The notes: generated by a model not told the origin, from the letters alone. 64,000 nucleotides of DNA from Ligilactobacillus aviarius subsp. aviarius DSM 20655 (GCF_001436315.1 NZ_AYZA01000019.1:86189-150188); one strand, 5' to 3'. Positions 34,641 to 44,665 are shown, numbered from the stretch's first letter. Numbers and translations: made by a program.

Positions 34641-34916
34641 ATGGCAAACAAAGCACAATTAATCGAAAAAGTTGCTGAAAAGACAGGCTTAACAAAGAAG
34701 GACGCAACTACAGCAGTTGATGCAGTATTTGGTTCAATCCAAGACTTTTTAGCAAACGGTGAAAAAGTTCAATTAATCGGTTTTGGTAACTTCGAAGTAC
34801 GTAACCGTGCTGCTCGGAAAGGCCGTAACCCACAAACAGGTGCAGAAATCCAAATTCCTGCAAGCAAAGTTCCAGCATTTAAGCCAGGTAAGGCTCTTAA
34901 GGATGCTGTTAAATAA
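34641..34916 (+). CDS. hup: DNA-binding protein HU
   Basis: 91 residues, [20 protein letters not shown] then [20 protein letters not shown], the beta-arm signature of HU, ending [20 protein letters not shown] precedes ATG 34641. Abundant nucleoid protein; the strong ribosome binding site and highly biased codon use agree with high expression. Followed by a strong terminator. Confidence 0.97.
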   Translation: MANKAQLIEKVAEKTGLTKKDATTAVDAVFGSIQDFLANGEKVQLIGFGNFEVRNRAARKGRNPQTGAEIQIPASKVPAFKPGKALKDAVK

Positions 34917-34935
34917 TCTTCCTGTAAATGAACTT

Positions 34936-34972
34936 TAAGGGTTGTGACGAGTTGTTGTCACAACCTTTTTAT
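34936..34972 (+). terminator. Terminator after hup
   Basis: AAGGGTTGTGAC and GTCACAACCTT with a short loop, then TTTTTATTTT. Confidence 0.9.
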
Positions 34973-35026
34973 TTTGTTAAAGTATGTTTACGTTAATGAT
35001 TTCAAAAGAAAGGCGAACAAATCTGA

Positions 35027-36286
35027 ATGACATTTGCAGAAAAAACACTCGACTTAATTAGTAAAGGTCAAATTGATGAGGCACATAAAGAATTTGGATG
35101 GTCATTACGCAAAGATAGCGATGATATGGTGTACAGTCTTGCGGAAGAGTTATATTCGCTCGGGTTCACTAAGTGGGCGAAAAGGGCGTATGAAAAGCTG
35201 CTTGAACGCCATCCGGATGCTGATGAATTTCGGACATCATTAGCGGATATTGCGATTGGCGAAGGAAATGATGACGAGGCATTAAATTACCTTGCGCAAA
35301 TCAAGTCGGATTCAGATGCTTACCTTGAAAGTCTTTTGGTTGCGGCTGATTTATATCAAACTCAAGGAATGTTTGATGTCAGCGAGCAAAAGCTTTTGCG
35401 GGCATATGAATTGGCGCCGGATGAACCAGTCATCCAGTTTGCATTAGCTGAATTGTATTTTGACATTAAAGAATACCAAAAGGCGATTCGGTTGTATCTT
35501 GGATTGATCAAACAGGGGGTTACGGAACTTTCACGGGTCAACTTGGTTCAGCGCTTGGGAATTTCGTATGCTGAAAGCGGAAAGTTCGAACAGGCCTTAG
35601 GTTATCTGGAACAGATTCACGATGAAGATATGGATGACGATACGCGGTTCCAGCTGGCGTTCACGAAGCTAAAACTTGGGCAATATGACGAGGCAATCAA
35701 AGAGCTGAATGATCTCAAAGAAACCTCTTCGGATTACGCAACGCTTTATCCAGCCCTTGCCGAAGCATATGAACAGCAAGGAAAACTAAATGATGCCTTG
35801 ATTACCCTACAAGAAGGAATGGGCGTTGATGAATTCAACTTGCAGTTGTACGTTAAAGCGGCAGAAATTGCCCAAAAGCTTGGGAAAGATGATCAAGCTG
35901 AACGGTATTTAACAACGGCGTTACAACAAGATCCAGACAATCCAACCCTTGTTTCTTCGTTGAGCCGGTTGTTCGTTGCTCAACGCCGGCATGAAGAAAA
36001 TATCAAGTTGTTGAATGATTATCTTCAAAATAATGAAGTTGATCCTTCGTTTTACTGGTTACGCGGGCAGTCGTATGCTGCATTGGAAGATTATGCGCAT
36101 GCGATCGATGATTATCGTGCAGCACTGAAGGATCTTGGCGATTCAGATGACTTTTTACGCGACGCAGCGCAATTCTTCCGGATGGCCGGATTACGGGATC
36201 TGGCATTGGATTGTGTTAACCGTTACCTTGTCCATGAACCAAACGACGGAGAAATGGTTGAATTACAAGAAGAATTGATGGATTAA
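35027..36286 (+). CDS. Tetratricopeptide repeat protein
   Basis: 419 residues built almost wholly of TPR-type helix pairs, about ten repeats, for example AEELYSLGFTKWAKRAYEKLLERHPD, EQKLLRAYELAPDEPVIQFALAELYFDIKEYQKAIRLY and ERYLTTALQQDPDNPTLVSSLSRLFV. No signal or membrane segment. AAGGCG precedes ATG 35027. It corresponds in position and type to YpiA-like TPR proteins of Bacilli, which are probably scaffolds; function not established. A dispersed repeat element follows. Confidence 0.85.
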   Translation: MTFAEKTLDLISKGQIDEAHKEFGWSLRKDSDDMVYSLAEELYSLGFTKWAKRAYEKLLERHPDADEFRTSLADIAIGEGNDDEALNYLAQIKSDSDAYLESLLVAADLYQTQGMFDVSEQKLLRAYELAPDEPVIQFALAELYFDIKEYQKAIRLYLGLIKQGVTELSRVNLVQRLGISYAESGKFEQALGYLEQIHDEDMDDDTRFQLAFTKLKLGQYDEAIKELNDLKETSSDYATLYPALAEAYEQQGKLNDALITLQEGMGVDEFNLQLYVKAAEIAQKLGKDDQAERYLTTALQQDPDNPTLVSSLSRLFVAQRRHEENIKLLNDYLQNNEVDPSFYWLRGQSYAALEDYAHAIDDYRAALKDLGDSDDFLRDAAQFFRMAGLRDLALDCVNRYLVHEPNDGEMVELQEELMD

Positions 36287-36293
36287 AAATAAG

Positions 36294-36410
36294 AAGGTGT
36301 GACAAAACACTAAAAACGAGCGTGGTGGAAGTAGCGAAACAAACGAATCGCGCAGCATAGATTCGGAGGTTTGCGTCCTTCCACGTAGCTCGTTTGTTTT
36401 GGCGGATATA
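36294..36410 (+). repeat. Dispersed structured intergenic element, copy 2
   Basis: Starts AAGGTGTGACAAAAC eight bases after the TPR stop. Pairs: ACGAGC 36316-36321 with GCTCGT 36388-36393, GTGGAAG 36325-36331 with CTTCCAC 36378-36384 (perfect), CGAATC 36344-36349 with GATTCG 36360-36365. It is followed by a small hairpin, AGGTTGCAACCT (36418-36429). Same orientation and same convergent-gene setting as copies 1 and 3. Confidence 0.8.
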
Positions 36411-36429
36411 GCAAAGAGGTTGCAACCTT

Positions 36430-37248
36430 TTACAATCCCCGATAATAATTTAATGATTCGCGTGAAAGCCGCAAGTCATGCATCAACCGTTCATCTGAAA
36501 GATTTTGATGATGGTGAACGTAATTTAAAATTGCATTTTGATAAAGAACCGATGGCTTTAATGGAAGATCAACTTTGGGTTGGTCTTTTTTTAATATTTT
36601 GTGTAATCCGGCAAGACTAAGGGTCGGATTTGCAAGGTTGATTCGCTCTTTAAGGAAAATTGCTTGTGAATGCTGAAGGTTAACCGCAGCTTCATGTTCT
36701 TTCGCAAAATGTTTCAAAAATTCCGTTTCAAACGGTTGCCAGTTAATTTCTGGAAGCAGCTGATAAAAATTAGGCTGGATGAACTCGGCAGTTGTGAAGT
36801 AGTGGGCCGTTAAAAGCAACGTCATTCGGGTGTAATATGCCAGCTGGTCGTTTGCAAGATAATCGGGAAGTTTCTTTGTCCAATTAATGGTTTCCTTTGC
36901 AGGCGGAGTTGATTTGCTCTTCTTCATTCCCTTTATGCCAATCGTTGGGAGGGTTGTTGCTAATCCGTTTTGAAAAAGAAAAATAAAATAGCTGTTTAAA
37001 TGGGTCAGGATTTTATTGTAAGTTGAATTTTTAATTTGGCGTTGGATCTGAAGCCAACTAAGATATTCTTTGATCTCAAGTTCAGTGATTTGATTTAAAT
37101 CGGCCGTTGATTGGTATGTCGGATTATTTTCACGCAGATAATTGAACAGGCGTTGGACATCTTCAGTTAAATCTTTGATCGTTGAATCAGCAAGGAAACG
37201 ATCATTTTTCAAATAGTTGATAAAGCGTTCCTTATATGGGAAATCCAT
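36430..37248 (-). CDS. XerD-like tyrosine recombinase homologue without catalytic residues
   Basis: 272 residues. The N-terminal 110 residues are a clear core-binding SAM-like domain of a tyrosine recombinase (FINYLKNDRFLADSTIKDLTEDVQRLFNYL, then LNQITELEIKEYLSWLQ and STYNKILTHLNSYFIFLFQNG). The C-terminal half keeps the general spacing but the expected first Arg region reads LTAHYFTTAEFI without Arg, no HxLR-H box is found, and the end is LSRESLNYYRGL. It probably cannot cut DNA. In lactobacilli such XerD-like proteins occur between the TPR gene and cca. It may have become a DNA-binding or structural protein. Confidence 0.75.
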   Translation of the reverse strand: MDFPYKERFINYLKNDRFLADSTIKDLTEDVQRLFNYLRENNPTYQSTADLNQITELEIKEYLSWLQIQRQIKNSTYNKILTHLNSYFIFLFQNGLATTLPTIGIKGMKKSKSTPPAKETINWTKKLPDYLANDQLAYYTRMTLLLTAHYFTTAEFIQPNFYQLLPEINWQPFETEFLKHFAKEHEAAVNLQHSQAIFLKERINLANPTLSLAGLHKILKKDQPKVDLPLKPSVLYQNAILNYVHHHQNLSDERLMHDLRLSRESLNYYRGL

Positions 37249-37299
37249 CGTTTTGTCTCCTCAAGTATAAATTGTTATTTTAACTACGAAAAGTATAAC

Positions 37300-37334
37300 A
37301 AAAAAAGGAAGGTGCAATCAATATCACATCTTCC
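37300..37334 (-). terminator. Terminator after the YitT-family gene
   Basis: On the minus strand GGAAGATG and CACCTTCC form an imperfect stem followed by TTTTTTTG. Confidence 0.65.
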
Positions 37335-37343
37335 TTAGTTTAA

Positions 37344-38210
37344 TTAATTGATCTTGTCATACGTGAAACCTTCACCGACAACTTCATTGACGTCAAGAAT
37401 CGAAACAAAGGCGCGCTTGTCATATTTCGTAATGATCCGCTTGACTTCAGTAACTTCGCTTTGACTAACAACGCAGTAGAGGGCTTTGCCTTCTTTTTTC
37501 GAGTATGCTCCTTGCGTTTGCAAATACGTAACTCCGCGATCCATCGTTTTCATGATTTCACTTGAAATCTCATCTGGATGTTGGGTCATGATAATAATTC
37601 CGCGAGCTGAGTATCCGCCGTCTTGAATAAAGTTAACGACTCGTGAGAAAACAAATGAACAAACCAGGGTGTACATCATGCGACGGAGATCAATGTAAGT
37701 CAATGATGCAACTAAAACGCAGACATCAAGGGCAAACAATGATTGGCCCATTGGTGCGCCTTTTTTCTTTTCAAAGATTCGGGCAATGATATCCGTTCCG
37801 CCAGTCGTTCCGTTGAACCGGTAAACCAGTCCTAAGCCGAATCCACCAATGATTCCGGCAAGAATCGCTGCAATAAATAAATCGTGGTGAACGTTTAACG
37901 AAACGGGAAGCAGTTGCCACAGCCAGATCCAAAATGAAAGGGCAAGGGTACCATAAATTGTATAAATCAAAGATCGTTTTCCCAAGTACCGGTAACCAAT
38001 GATCAAAAGCGGAATGTTGATCAAAATTGTTGAAAATGCCGGGTTAACCCCAACCAAAAATTTTAATAACAAGGTAATTCCGGCAATTCCGCCTTCCGCC
38101 AACCGGTCTGCAATGTTGACCGTTACAAATCCAAACGCATAAAGCGCGGTTCCAACCGTAATCATTAAAAAGTCGATCAACCGAACTCGTTGATTTTTAT
38201 TTTGTGTCAA
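37344..38210 (-). CDS. YitT family membrane protein (DUF161/DUF2179)
   Basis: 288 residues from a TTG start at 38210 behind GGAGGAAAG. Five to six transmembrane segments in the first 195 residues (ALYAFGFVTVNIADRLAEGGIAGITLLLKFLVGVNPA, LAGIIGGFGLGLVYRFNGTTGGTDIIARI with the GGTDI family motif), then a soluble DUF2179 domain (ARGIIIMTQHPDEISSEIMKTMDRGVTYLQTQGAYSKKEGKALYCV in pieces). A widespread Firmicute family of unknown transport function; divergent from cca. Confidence 0.9.
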   Translation of the reverse strand: MTQNKNQRVRLIDFLMITVGTALYAFGFVTVNIADRLAEGGIAGITLLLKFLVGVNPAFSTILINIPLLIIGYRYLGKRSLIYTIYGTLALSFWIWLWQLLPVSLNVHHDLFIAAILAGIIGGFGLGLVYRFNGTTGGTDIIARIFEKKKGAPMGQSLFALDVCVLVASLTYIDLRRMMYTLVCSFVFSRVVNFIQDGGYSARGIIIMTQHPDEISSEIMKTMDRGVTYLQTQGAYSKKEGKALYCVVSQSEVTEVKRIITKYDKRAFVSILDVNEVVGEGFTYDKIN

Positions 38211-38390
38211 TCTCTTTCCTCCTTCTAAAAAACATCGCTATTTAAAGGGTATCAGAAATCAAGGAACGATGCTACTAATGCGGGTTAAGATTTATTAAAA
38301 GCAATCATTTATTGAAAATATTATTTAATAGTCACAGTCTAATTGATTTGGTAAAATGAAAATTAGAAATTACGATGAGAGATGATAACT

Positions 38391-39596
38391 GTGAAAATTA
38401 CTAAGTTTCCAAACGAATTTGTAAATGCCATTCCAGTTTTAAAGACGATCGAAAAGGCCGGATTCGAAGCTTATTTTGTTGGCGGGTGTGTTCGGGATAC
38501 GCTCCTCGGGATTCCGCTTCACGACGTTGACATCACAAGCAGTGCTTATCCGGCAGAAATCAAGGAGATTTTCAACCGGACAGTTGATACCGGAATTGAA
38601 CACGGAACGGTCATGGTTCTGGATCATGGGGAAGGCTATGAAGTAACCACTTTCCGGACTGAATCAACGTATCAAGACTTTCGGCGGCCGGATCATGTAA
38701 CCTTTGTTCGTTCATTAGACGAGGACTTAAAACGTCGTGATTTGACGATCAATGCATTGGCAATGGATGCCGATGGAAATGTCGTTGATCTTTTTCATGG
38801 CCTTGATGATTTGAAGAATAAAATTATTCGGGCGGTTGGTAATCCGCATGAACGGTATCATGAGGATGCATTACGGATGATGCGTAGTATTCGTTTTATG
38901 AGTCAGTTAGACTTTAACCTTGAAAGCGAAACTGAAAAGGCAATTGAAGATAATGCTCATTTACTTGAAAAAATTGCGGTTGAACGAATTCACGTTGAAT
39001 GGATCAAGACGTTGCTTGGGCAACGGCCGCAACTTGGAATTCAAAAATTTATTTCAACGGGATTGTATCAGTATTGCCCAGACTTTGCCAACTTTAAGGA
39101 TGGGTTAACGGCCATGAGCAAGCTTGATCAGTTGCACCTGGATTCAGAGATTGAATGTTGGATCTTAATGGGGCATATGTTTGGCTTGAAACCGCAAAAG
39201 ATCGCAAAATTGATGCGGGATTGGAAATCATCAAACGATTTGATCAACCAGGTCGAATTAGCTCAAACAGCGCTTGAAAATCAAGCCGGTTTGGATGATC
39301 CGCACGTTTTATTTGAAACGGGAAAGGATTTAACGTTGGCAGCCAACCATATTCTTAACCTTTTGAATCAGTCAACGGTTACGGATGAAGAAATCAAGAC
39401 CGCATATGAAAAGTTGCCAATTAAAAGCAGCGCGGATATCGCCGTTGATGGCTCAGCCTTGATCAAGGAACTTGGGATGAAACCGGGACCGCAATTTGGC
39501 AAAGCCTTAACGGCGATTAAGGATCAAATTTTAGATGGCAAATTAGCAAACGACCATGACCAGCTATTGACGTTTGTTCGTGAGAATTTTATGTAG
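38391..39596 (+). CDS. cca: CCA-adding tRNA nucleotidyltransferase
   Basis: 401 residues from GTG 38391, chosen because GAGAG (38377-38381) lies nine bases upstream; ATG 38382, three codons earlier, would abut that site. Motif A YFVGGCVRDTLLGIPLHDVDITSSA with the catalytic DxD, motif B RRDLTINALAMD, motif C, motif D EDALRMMRSIRF (amino-acid template region) and a C-terminal helical tRNA-binding domain. Class II enzyme adding CCA to tRNA 3' ends; consistent with the tRNA-Ser here lacking encoded CCA. 14 bases before the ABC-F gene. Confidence 0.94.
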   Translation: MKITKFPNEFVNAIPVLKTIEKAGFEAYFVGGCVRDTLLGIPLHDVDITSSAYPAEIKEIFNRTVDTGIEHGTVMVLDHGEGYEVTTFRTESTYQDFRRPDHVTFVRSLDEDLKRRDLTINALAMDADGNVVDLFHGLDDLKNKIIRAVGNPHERYHEDALRMMRSIRFMSQLDFNLESETEKAIEDNAHLLEKIAVERIHVEWIKTLLGQRPQLGIQKFISTGLYQYCPDFANFKDGLTAMSKLDQLHLDSEIECWILMGHMFGLKPQKIAKLMRDWKSSNDLINQVELAQTALENQAGLDDPHVLFETGKDLTLAANHILNLLNQSTVTDEEIKTAYEKLPIKSSADIAVDGSALIKELGMKPGPQFGKALTAIKDQILDGKLANDHDQLLTFVRENFM

Positions 39597-39610
39597 AAAG
39601 TGTGAGTTGA

Positions 39611-41512
39611 ATGCAGACTTTAAGGGTTGAACATTTAACGAAAACGTACGGCGAAAAGACCTTGTTTAAGGACGCCAATTTTATTATCAATGAACATGAC
39701 CGAATCGGTTTGATTGGCACAAATGGTTCGGGGAAAACAACGTTGTTAAACGCAATTGCCGGAATCGATCCAGCAGATAGCGGCGAACTTGTTATGCCGA
39801 ATGATTATCGAATCGGATATTTAAAGCAGACCCCGGATCTGGATGAAACTAAAACGATCATGGATGCAGTTTTTGACGGGGCTGCTCCCGTTTTTCAAAC
39901 GATTCGGCAGTATGAAGATGCGGTGGCTAAATATGCTGAACATCCTGAAGATGAAAAGTTACAACGCCGGTACGACCAAGCCGAAAAAAAGATGAATCAG
40001 GAAGACGCGTGGAATGCGGATAGTGAAGTTAAAACGATTTTGACCCAGCTTCAGATCAAAGATTTAAATCAAAAAATCGGGACGTTATCAGGGGGCCAAA
40101 AGAAACGGGTCGGTTTGGCTCAAGTTTTGATTCAAGCACCGGATCTTTTGATTCTTGATGAACCGACAAACCATTTGGATTTTGATTCGATCAGCTGGCT
40201 TGAAAAATACCTTGCTTCGTATAAAGGCGCTCTTTTAGTCGTTACGCACGACCGGTATTTCCTTGATCAAGTAGCCACCCAGATCATGGAACTTTCATTT
40301 GGAACGTTGTATGCATATGAAGGCAACTATGAGGATTATGTCCGCCAAAAAGCTGAACGGGTTGAACGCGAACTTGTTCAGGAGCATAAAACGCAGCAGT
40401 TATATAAAAAAGAATTAGCATGGATGCGAACGGGAGCCAAGGCCCGGACGACCAAGCAGCAAGCACGGATCAATCACTTCAATGAATTGCAAAAATCAGT
40501 TGATCATAAGGTCCAGGTCGATCAAGATGTTCAGATTAATTTAGGATCGAAACGTCTCGGAAAGAAAGTTCTTGAATTAAAGGATGCATCGGCTAAGTTA
40601 GGATCGCATCAAATTATTAAAGACTTTAATATGATGATCAACGCGGGTGATCGGATTGGAATCACGGGCTTGAATGGGGCCGGTAAGTCGAGTTTATTAA
40701 ATATTCTTGCCAATAAAATTCCATTGGACCACGGTGAACTGATCACTGGCGAAACCGTTCGAATTGCATATTACCAGCAGCAAACTGAACCAATTCCGGA
40801 TGATAAACGGATGATCAATTATTTGAATGAGGTGGGTCAAAGCGTTGTTAATAAGGACGGTGAACGGATCAGTACGACACAATTGTTGGAACAATTTCTT
40901 TTCCCGCGGTTCATGCATGGAACGCTGATTCGGAAATTATCTGGTGGCGAAAAACGGCGGCTGTATTTATTGAAACTTTTAATGCAGCAACCGAATGTTT
41001 TACTCCTGGATGAACCTACAAATGACCTAGATATTGGAACGTTGACTGTTTTGGAAGATTACCTTGATAATTTTGATGGAACGGTAATTACGGTTTCGCA
41101 TGACCGGTATTTCCTTGATAAGGTTGCTGATCAGCTTTATATTTTTGAAGGCAACGCCAAGATCGATCGGTATTCAGGAAAATTCACTGATTATTTGGCA
41201 AACGTTCAGTCTTCATCAAAGAAGAAGGCGGTCAAAGCTTCAAAGAAAAACGATGAGGCTCAACCGAAAAAAGCGAATGCACCGAAGGAAAAGACCAAGT
41301 TAACGTATGCTGAACGGCTTGAGTATGAAAAACTTGAGAAGGAAATTAACGCGCTTGATGAAAAGCGTTCCGAACTTCAACGCGAGATGGAAAATACACC
41401 GGGAACGGATTATACTAAACTTGGTGATTTGCAACGTGAAATTGATGAACTTGATGAAAAATCAATGGCAAAAATGGAACGTTGGGAAGAACTGGCACAA
41501 TACATTGATTAG
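39611..41512 (+). CDS. ABC-F family ATPase (Uup-like)
   Basis: 633 residues, two ABC domains without membrane segments. First: LIGTNGSGKTTLLNAIAG, LSGGQKKRVGLAQ, LLILDEPTNHLD. Second: ITGLNGAGKSSLLNILA, LSGGEKRRLYLL, VLLLDEPTNDLD. Between them is the P-site tRNA interaction linker; the C-terminus (about 545-633) is a Lys/Glu-rich coiled coil as in Uup. Such proteins act on the ribosome, resolving stalled or damaged states; antibiotic resistance is not implied by this subtype. Probably cotranscribed with cca. Confidence 0.93.
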   Translation: MQTLRVEHLTKTYGEKTLFKDANFIINEHDRIGLIGTNGSGKTTLLNAIAGIDPADSGELVMPNDYRIGYLKQTPDLDETKTIMDAVFDGAAPVFQTIRQYEDAVAKYAEHPEDEKLQRRYDQAEKKMNQEDAWNADSEVKTILTQLQIKDLNQKIGTLSGGQKKRVGLAQVLIQAPDLLILDEPTNHLDFDSISWLEKYLASYKGALLVVTHDRYFLDQVATQIMELSFGTLYAYEGNYEDYVRQKAERVERELVQEHKTQQLYKKELAWMRTGAKARTTKQQARINHFNELQKSVDHKVQVDQDVQINLGSKRLGKKVLELKDASAKLGSHQIIKDFNMMINAGDRIGITGLNGAGKSSLLNILANKIPLDHGELITGETVRIAYYQQQTEPIPDDKRMINYLNEVGQSVVNKDGERISTTQLLEQFLFPRFMHGTLIRKLSGGEKRRLYLLKLLMQQPNVLLLDEPTNDLDIGTLTVLEDYLDNFDGTVITVSHDRYFLDKVADQLYIFEGNAKIDRYSGKFTDYLANVQSSSKKKAVKASKKNDEAQPKKANAPKEKTKLTYAERLEYEKLEKEINALDEKRSELQREMENTPGTDYTKLGDLQREIDELDEKSMAKMERWEELAQYID

Positions 41513-41530
41513 AGCAAAGGGGAATGAAGA

Positions 41531-42490
41531 ATGACAGAAATTGTTGAAGAATCATATTTACAACTGATTCGTGATATTTTAGATCATGGTCATATGAAAG
41601 ATGACCGGACTGGAACCGGAACGAAAAGTCTTTTTGGTTACCAAATGCGATTTGATTTGAGTAAAGGCTTTCCGTTGCTGACAACGAAAAAAGTTGCCTT
41701 TAATCGGATCAAAAGCGAATTACTTTGGTTTTTAAGAGGAGATACGAATATTCGTTTCCTTCTGCAACACAAAAATCATATTTGGGATGAATGGGCATTT
41801 AAAAAATGGGTTGAAAGTGACGAATATCAAGGCCCAGATATGACTGATTTTGGATTGCGTTCGCAATCGGATGCAGAATTCAAAAAGGTCTATCGCGAAG
41901 TCAAAAAAGATTTCTGTCAACGAATTCTTGATGACGATGAATTTGCCGCTAAATATGGAAATTTGGGTAATGTTTATGGCGCTCAATGGCGGCATTGGCA
42001 AACTCGTCGCGGTGGCACGATCGATCAAATTAAGAATGTAATTGAACAGATCAAAACGAATCCTAATTCACGGCGGTTGATCGTAACGGCATGGAATCCG
42101 GAAGATGTTCCATCAAGTGCGCTTCCTCCATGTCACACTTTGTTCCAATTTTACGTGGTTGATGGCAAGTTAAGCTGCCAGCTGTATCAACGAAGCGGTG
42201 ATACGTTCTTGGGAGTGCCATTTAACATTGCAAGTTATGCGTTATTGACGCATTTGATTGCGCGGGAAACCGGCCTTGAAGTTGGCGACTTTGTTCATAC
42301 GTTAGGTGATGCTCACATTTACCGGAATCACTTTGACCAGGTTAAGGAACAAATCAGCCGGACACCGCACAAGGCCCCAACATTGTGGTTGAATCCCGAA
42401 AAGAAACATATTGAGGATTTTGAAATGGACGACATTAAGGTCCTTGATTATCATCCAGAACCGGCAATTAAAGCTCCGGTTGCTGTTTAA
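41531..42490 (+). CDS. thyA: Thymidylate synthase
   Basis: 319 residues, long form. [29 protein letters not shown] at the start (Arg binding dUMP phosphate), an insert of about 50 residues (about 75-140) typical of lactobacillus enzymes, catalytic Cys in [12 protein letters not shown], and [21 protein letters not shown]. Makes dTMP from dUMP with methylene-tetrahydrofolate; the dihydrofolate formed is recycled by the product of the next gene, 11 bases downstream. Confidence 0.97.
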   Translation: MTEIVEESYLQLIRDILDHGHMKDDRTGTGTKSLFGYQMRFDLSKGFPLLTTKKVAFNRIKSELLWFLRGDTNIRFLLQHKNHIWDEWAFKKWVESDEYQGPDMTDFGLRSQSDAEFKKVYREVKKDFCQRILDDDEFAAKYGNLGNVYGAQWRHWQTRRGGTIDQIKNVIEQIKTNPNSRRLIVTAWNPEDVPSSALPPCHTLFQFYVVDGKLSCQLYQRSGDTFLGVPFNIASYALLTHLIARETGLEVGDFVHTLGDAHIYRNHFDQVKEQISRTPHKAPTLWLNPEKKHIEDFEMDDIKVLDYHPEPAIKAPVAV

Positions 42491-42501
42491 GGAGATTGGC
42501 C

Positions 42502-42987
42502 ATGTTAGCATATATTTGGGCAGAAGATCTAACCGGTGGAATCGGTGTTGATGGTCATCTTCCGTGGCATTTAGCAGCTGATTTGAAGCGGTTTAAGGAA
42601 AAAACAATGAACCATCCAATGATCATGGGACGAAGGACGTTTGAAAGCCTACCGGGAATTTTACCTGGGAGAAAGCATATCGTGCTGACACATTCCAACC
42701 TGGATACTTCTGATCCTAACGTGAAGGTCGTGCATTCCAAAGAAGAACTGGATGAATGGCTTGCAACTCAAGATCAGAATCAATTGAACGTGATTATTGG
42801 CGGGGCAACGTTGTTTAAAATGTATCGTGATCAAGTCGATATTCTATACCAAACAATCGTTAAAGATAATTTTCAAACGGATACTCAAATGCCAGCGATT
42901 AATCATGCCGATTTCGAAAAAGTTGAAGATCAGCGGTTTGATGATTCAAATTTAAAATATGAATTTGTAACGTATAGGCGAAAATAA
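42502..42987 (+). CDS. dfrA: Dihydrofolate reductase
   Basis: 161 residues from ATG 42502, 8 bases after AAGGAG (an in-frame TTG six bases earlier is less well placed). LAYIWAEDLTGGIGVDGHLPWHLAADLKRFKEKT carries the substrate-binding Asp/Trp loop; then MGRRTFESLPGILPGRKHIVLT and VIIGGATLFKMY (NADPH binding). Reduces dihydrofolate formed by ThyA. Also known as folA. Confidence 0.96.
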   Translation: MLAYIWAEDLTGGIGVDGHLPWHLAADLKRFKEKTMNHPMIMGRRTFESLPGILPGRKHIVLTHSNLDTSDPNVKVVHSKEELDEWLATQDQNQLNVIIGGATLFKMYRDQVDILYQTIVKDNFQTDTQMPAINHADFEKVEDQRFDDSNLKYEFVTYRRK

Positions 42988-43089
42988 ATGTAGTATACAC
43001 TTTATTGTTACGGCAGTTTTTAAATGCAATATCAATCAGATAAAATTTGATGATAAATGTATATTGCAATTAATTGAAAGAGTGATTTT

Positions 43090-44043
43090 GTGCGGATCAA
43101 CGGAAAGAAAATAATTCGGTATATTCTTGGAGTATGTTGTTTATCTTTCTTGATTGGCGGAGGATTTTTTCTTGCTTCGCGTTCAGGCCATTTAAAAAAT
43201 GAAGTGTCTGTGTCGAAATCGGCTGCGCGTCAATCCCATAAGACTCATTTTCAGAAAATCAGTCTTGTCGGTTTAGGCGATTCGTTAACGTTTGGTCAAC
43301 AAGATCCAACGAATCGAGGCGGATACGTTTACTTGATCAAGCAGAAGTTGCAGCAAAATTATGATGTGAGGGTAACGACTCATAATTATGGGAAAACCGG
43401 AGATCGGACGGATCAAATTCAAGCGCGGTTAGAAAATGATCCTGCAATGCAAAAACAAGTTAGTGAGGCAGATGTCATTACGATGACATTTGGCGGAAAT
43501 GATTTGATGCAAATTTTGCAAAATAACTTTCAACTTTTGTTTGCGAATAAACTCTCATCGATCATGCCTCAACGGGAAAAGCAGTATCAACAAAAGGTTG
43601 AATCCTTAATGCAGACTGTTCGGCATTATAATCCAGCGGCTCCAATTTTTGTGATCAGTGTCTATAATCCGTTTTATGTTTACTTTCCAACGGTGACCGC
43701 TCTTCAAAAATATACTGGCCAGTGGGTGGAATTAACTAAAAAAACGGTAACTGCCCAACCACGCGTTTATTTTGTAAATGTCAATCAGCGTTTATCGCAG
43801 GGACAGTATTTAGGCAAAAATCAAACGGAACTGAAGAAACAAAGTAAAATGAATCTTGAAAATCTGTCTAGTCAAGAAGTTGAGCAAACGTTAAATGATC
43901 ATCACGAAAAGAATGAATATCTTTCACCGAATGATCATTTTCACCCCGATCTAAAAGGATATCAGTATATGACTGATCAGCTGTATAAAGTGATGATGGC
44001 TCATCGAACAACATGGCTGAATTCAGAAACAACAAAGAGGTAA
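43090..44043 (+). CDS. SGNH/GDSL-type esterase, membrane-anchored
   Basis: 317 residues from GTG 43090 (AAAGAG upstream). N-terminal membrane anchor or signal (IIRYILGVCCLSFLIGGGFFLA, about 8-29). Block I LVGLGDSLTFGQQDPTNRGG holds the catalytic Ser, block III is TFGGNDLMQ (Gly/Asn oxyanion), and block V is SPNDHFHPDLKGY with Asp and His. It resembles YpmR of Bacillus and heads a ypmR-ypmS-yozE-type cluster. Extracytoplasmic hydrolase; substrate unknown. Confidence 0.88.
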   Translation: MRINGKKIIRYILGVCCLSFLIGGGFFLASRSGHLKNEVSVSKSAARQSHKTHFQKISLVGLGDSLTFGQQDPTNRGGYVYLIKQKLQQNYDVRVTTHNYGKTGDRTDQIQARLENDPAMQKQVSEADVITMTFGGNDLMQILQNNFQLLFANKLSSIMPQREKQYQQKVESLMQTVRHYNPAAPIFVISVYNPFYVYFPTVTALQKYTGQWVELTKKTVTAQPRVYFVNVNQRLSQGQYLGKNQTELKKQSKMNLENLSSQEVEQTLNDHHEKNEYLSPNDHFHPDLKGYQYMTDQLYKVMMAHRTTWLNSETTKR

Positions 44044-44047
44044 ATAA

Positions 44048-44665
44048 ATGAAAAGAACGGATCAAACGTCATCAAAGCGTGAATTTAACCCGTGGAAATG
44101 GGCATTTACAATTTTACTTGTTGCCGTGCTGAGTTTTGTAGTTTTTATCACGTTAAAGGTCACGGTTCCAAGTACCCAACAGGAAAATGAAACGCAAGTT
44201 GTTAAGGTCGCTTCCAAAGATTATTCCAAGGTGAACGTGACGATGAATGAACAAAACTTTAGCGCAGCGATTAACTATCTGCTTCGGAATGTTGAAAAGG
44301 GAAGCGGCATCAAGTATCGTTTTATTTTGAATAAATCAGCCGTTTTAATGGGAACGACAAGTGTTTTAGGAAAGAAAATCACTTTTTCTGTGTATGCCAA
44401 GCCAAGTTTAGATTCAAACGGAAATATTAAGTTAAAGATTAAGTCTGTTGGAGTCGGGTCTTTGAATGCACCGCCAGCATTTGTTTTAAGTTATATCAAG
44501 AAGAACTATGATTTGAAGGGAATTGTGGCAATCAACTCAACCCAAAAAGTAATCACGCTTCGACTTGATAAACTTACAGCAAAGGACGGATTACGAATTA
44601 AAGCGAATAAAATGAATCTTGATAATAATCAAATCGATTTTTCAGTTTTAATTCCAAACAAGTAG
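44048..44665 (+). CDS. YpmS family protein (DUF2140)
   Basis: 205 residues. One N-terminal transmembrane helix (WAFTILLVAVLSFVVFITLKV, about 18-38), then an extracytoplasmic domain with NEQNFSAAINYLLRN and ITFSVYAKPSLDSNGNIKLK, matching YpmS. It starts 4 bases after the GDSL gene, so the two are probably translated together; they may act on the same cell-envelope lipid or polymer, but no function is proven. Confidence 0.85.
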   Translation: MKRTDQTSSKREFNPWKWAFTILLVAVLSFVVFITLKVTVPSTQQENETQVVKVASKDYSKVNVTMNEQNFSAAINYLLRNVEKGSGIKYRFILNKSAVLMGTTSVLGKKITFSVYAKPSLDSNGNIKLKIKSVGVGSLNAPPAFVLSYIKKNYDLKGIVAINSTQKVITLRLDKLTAKDGLRIKANKMNLDNNQIDFSVLIPNK

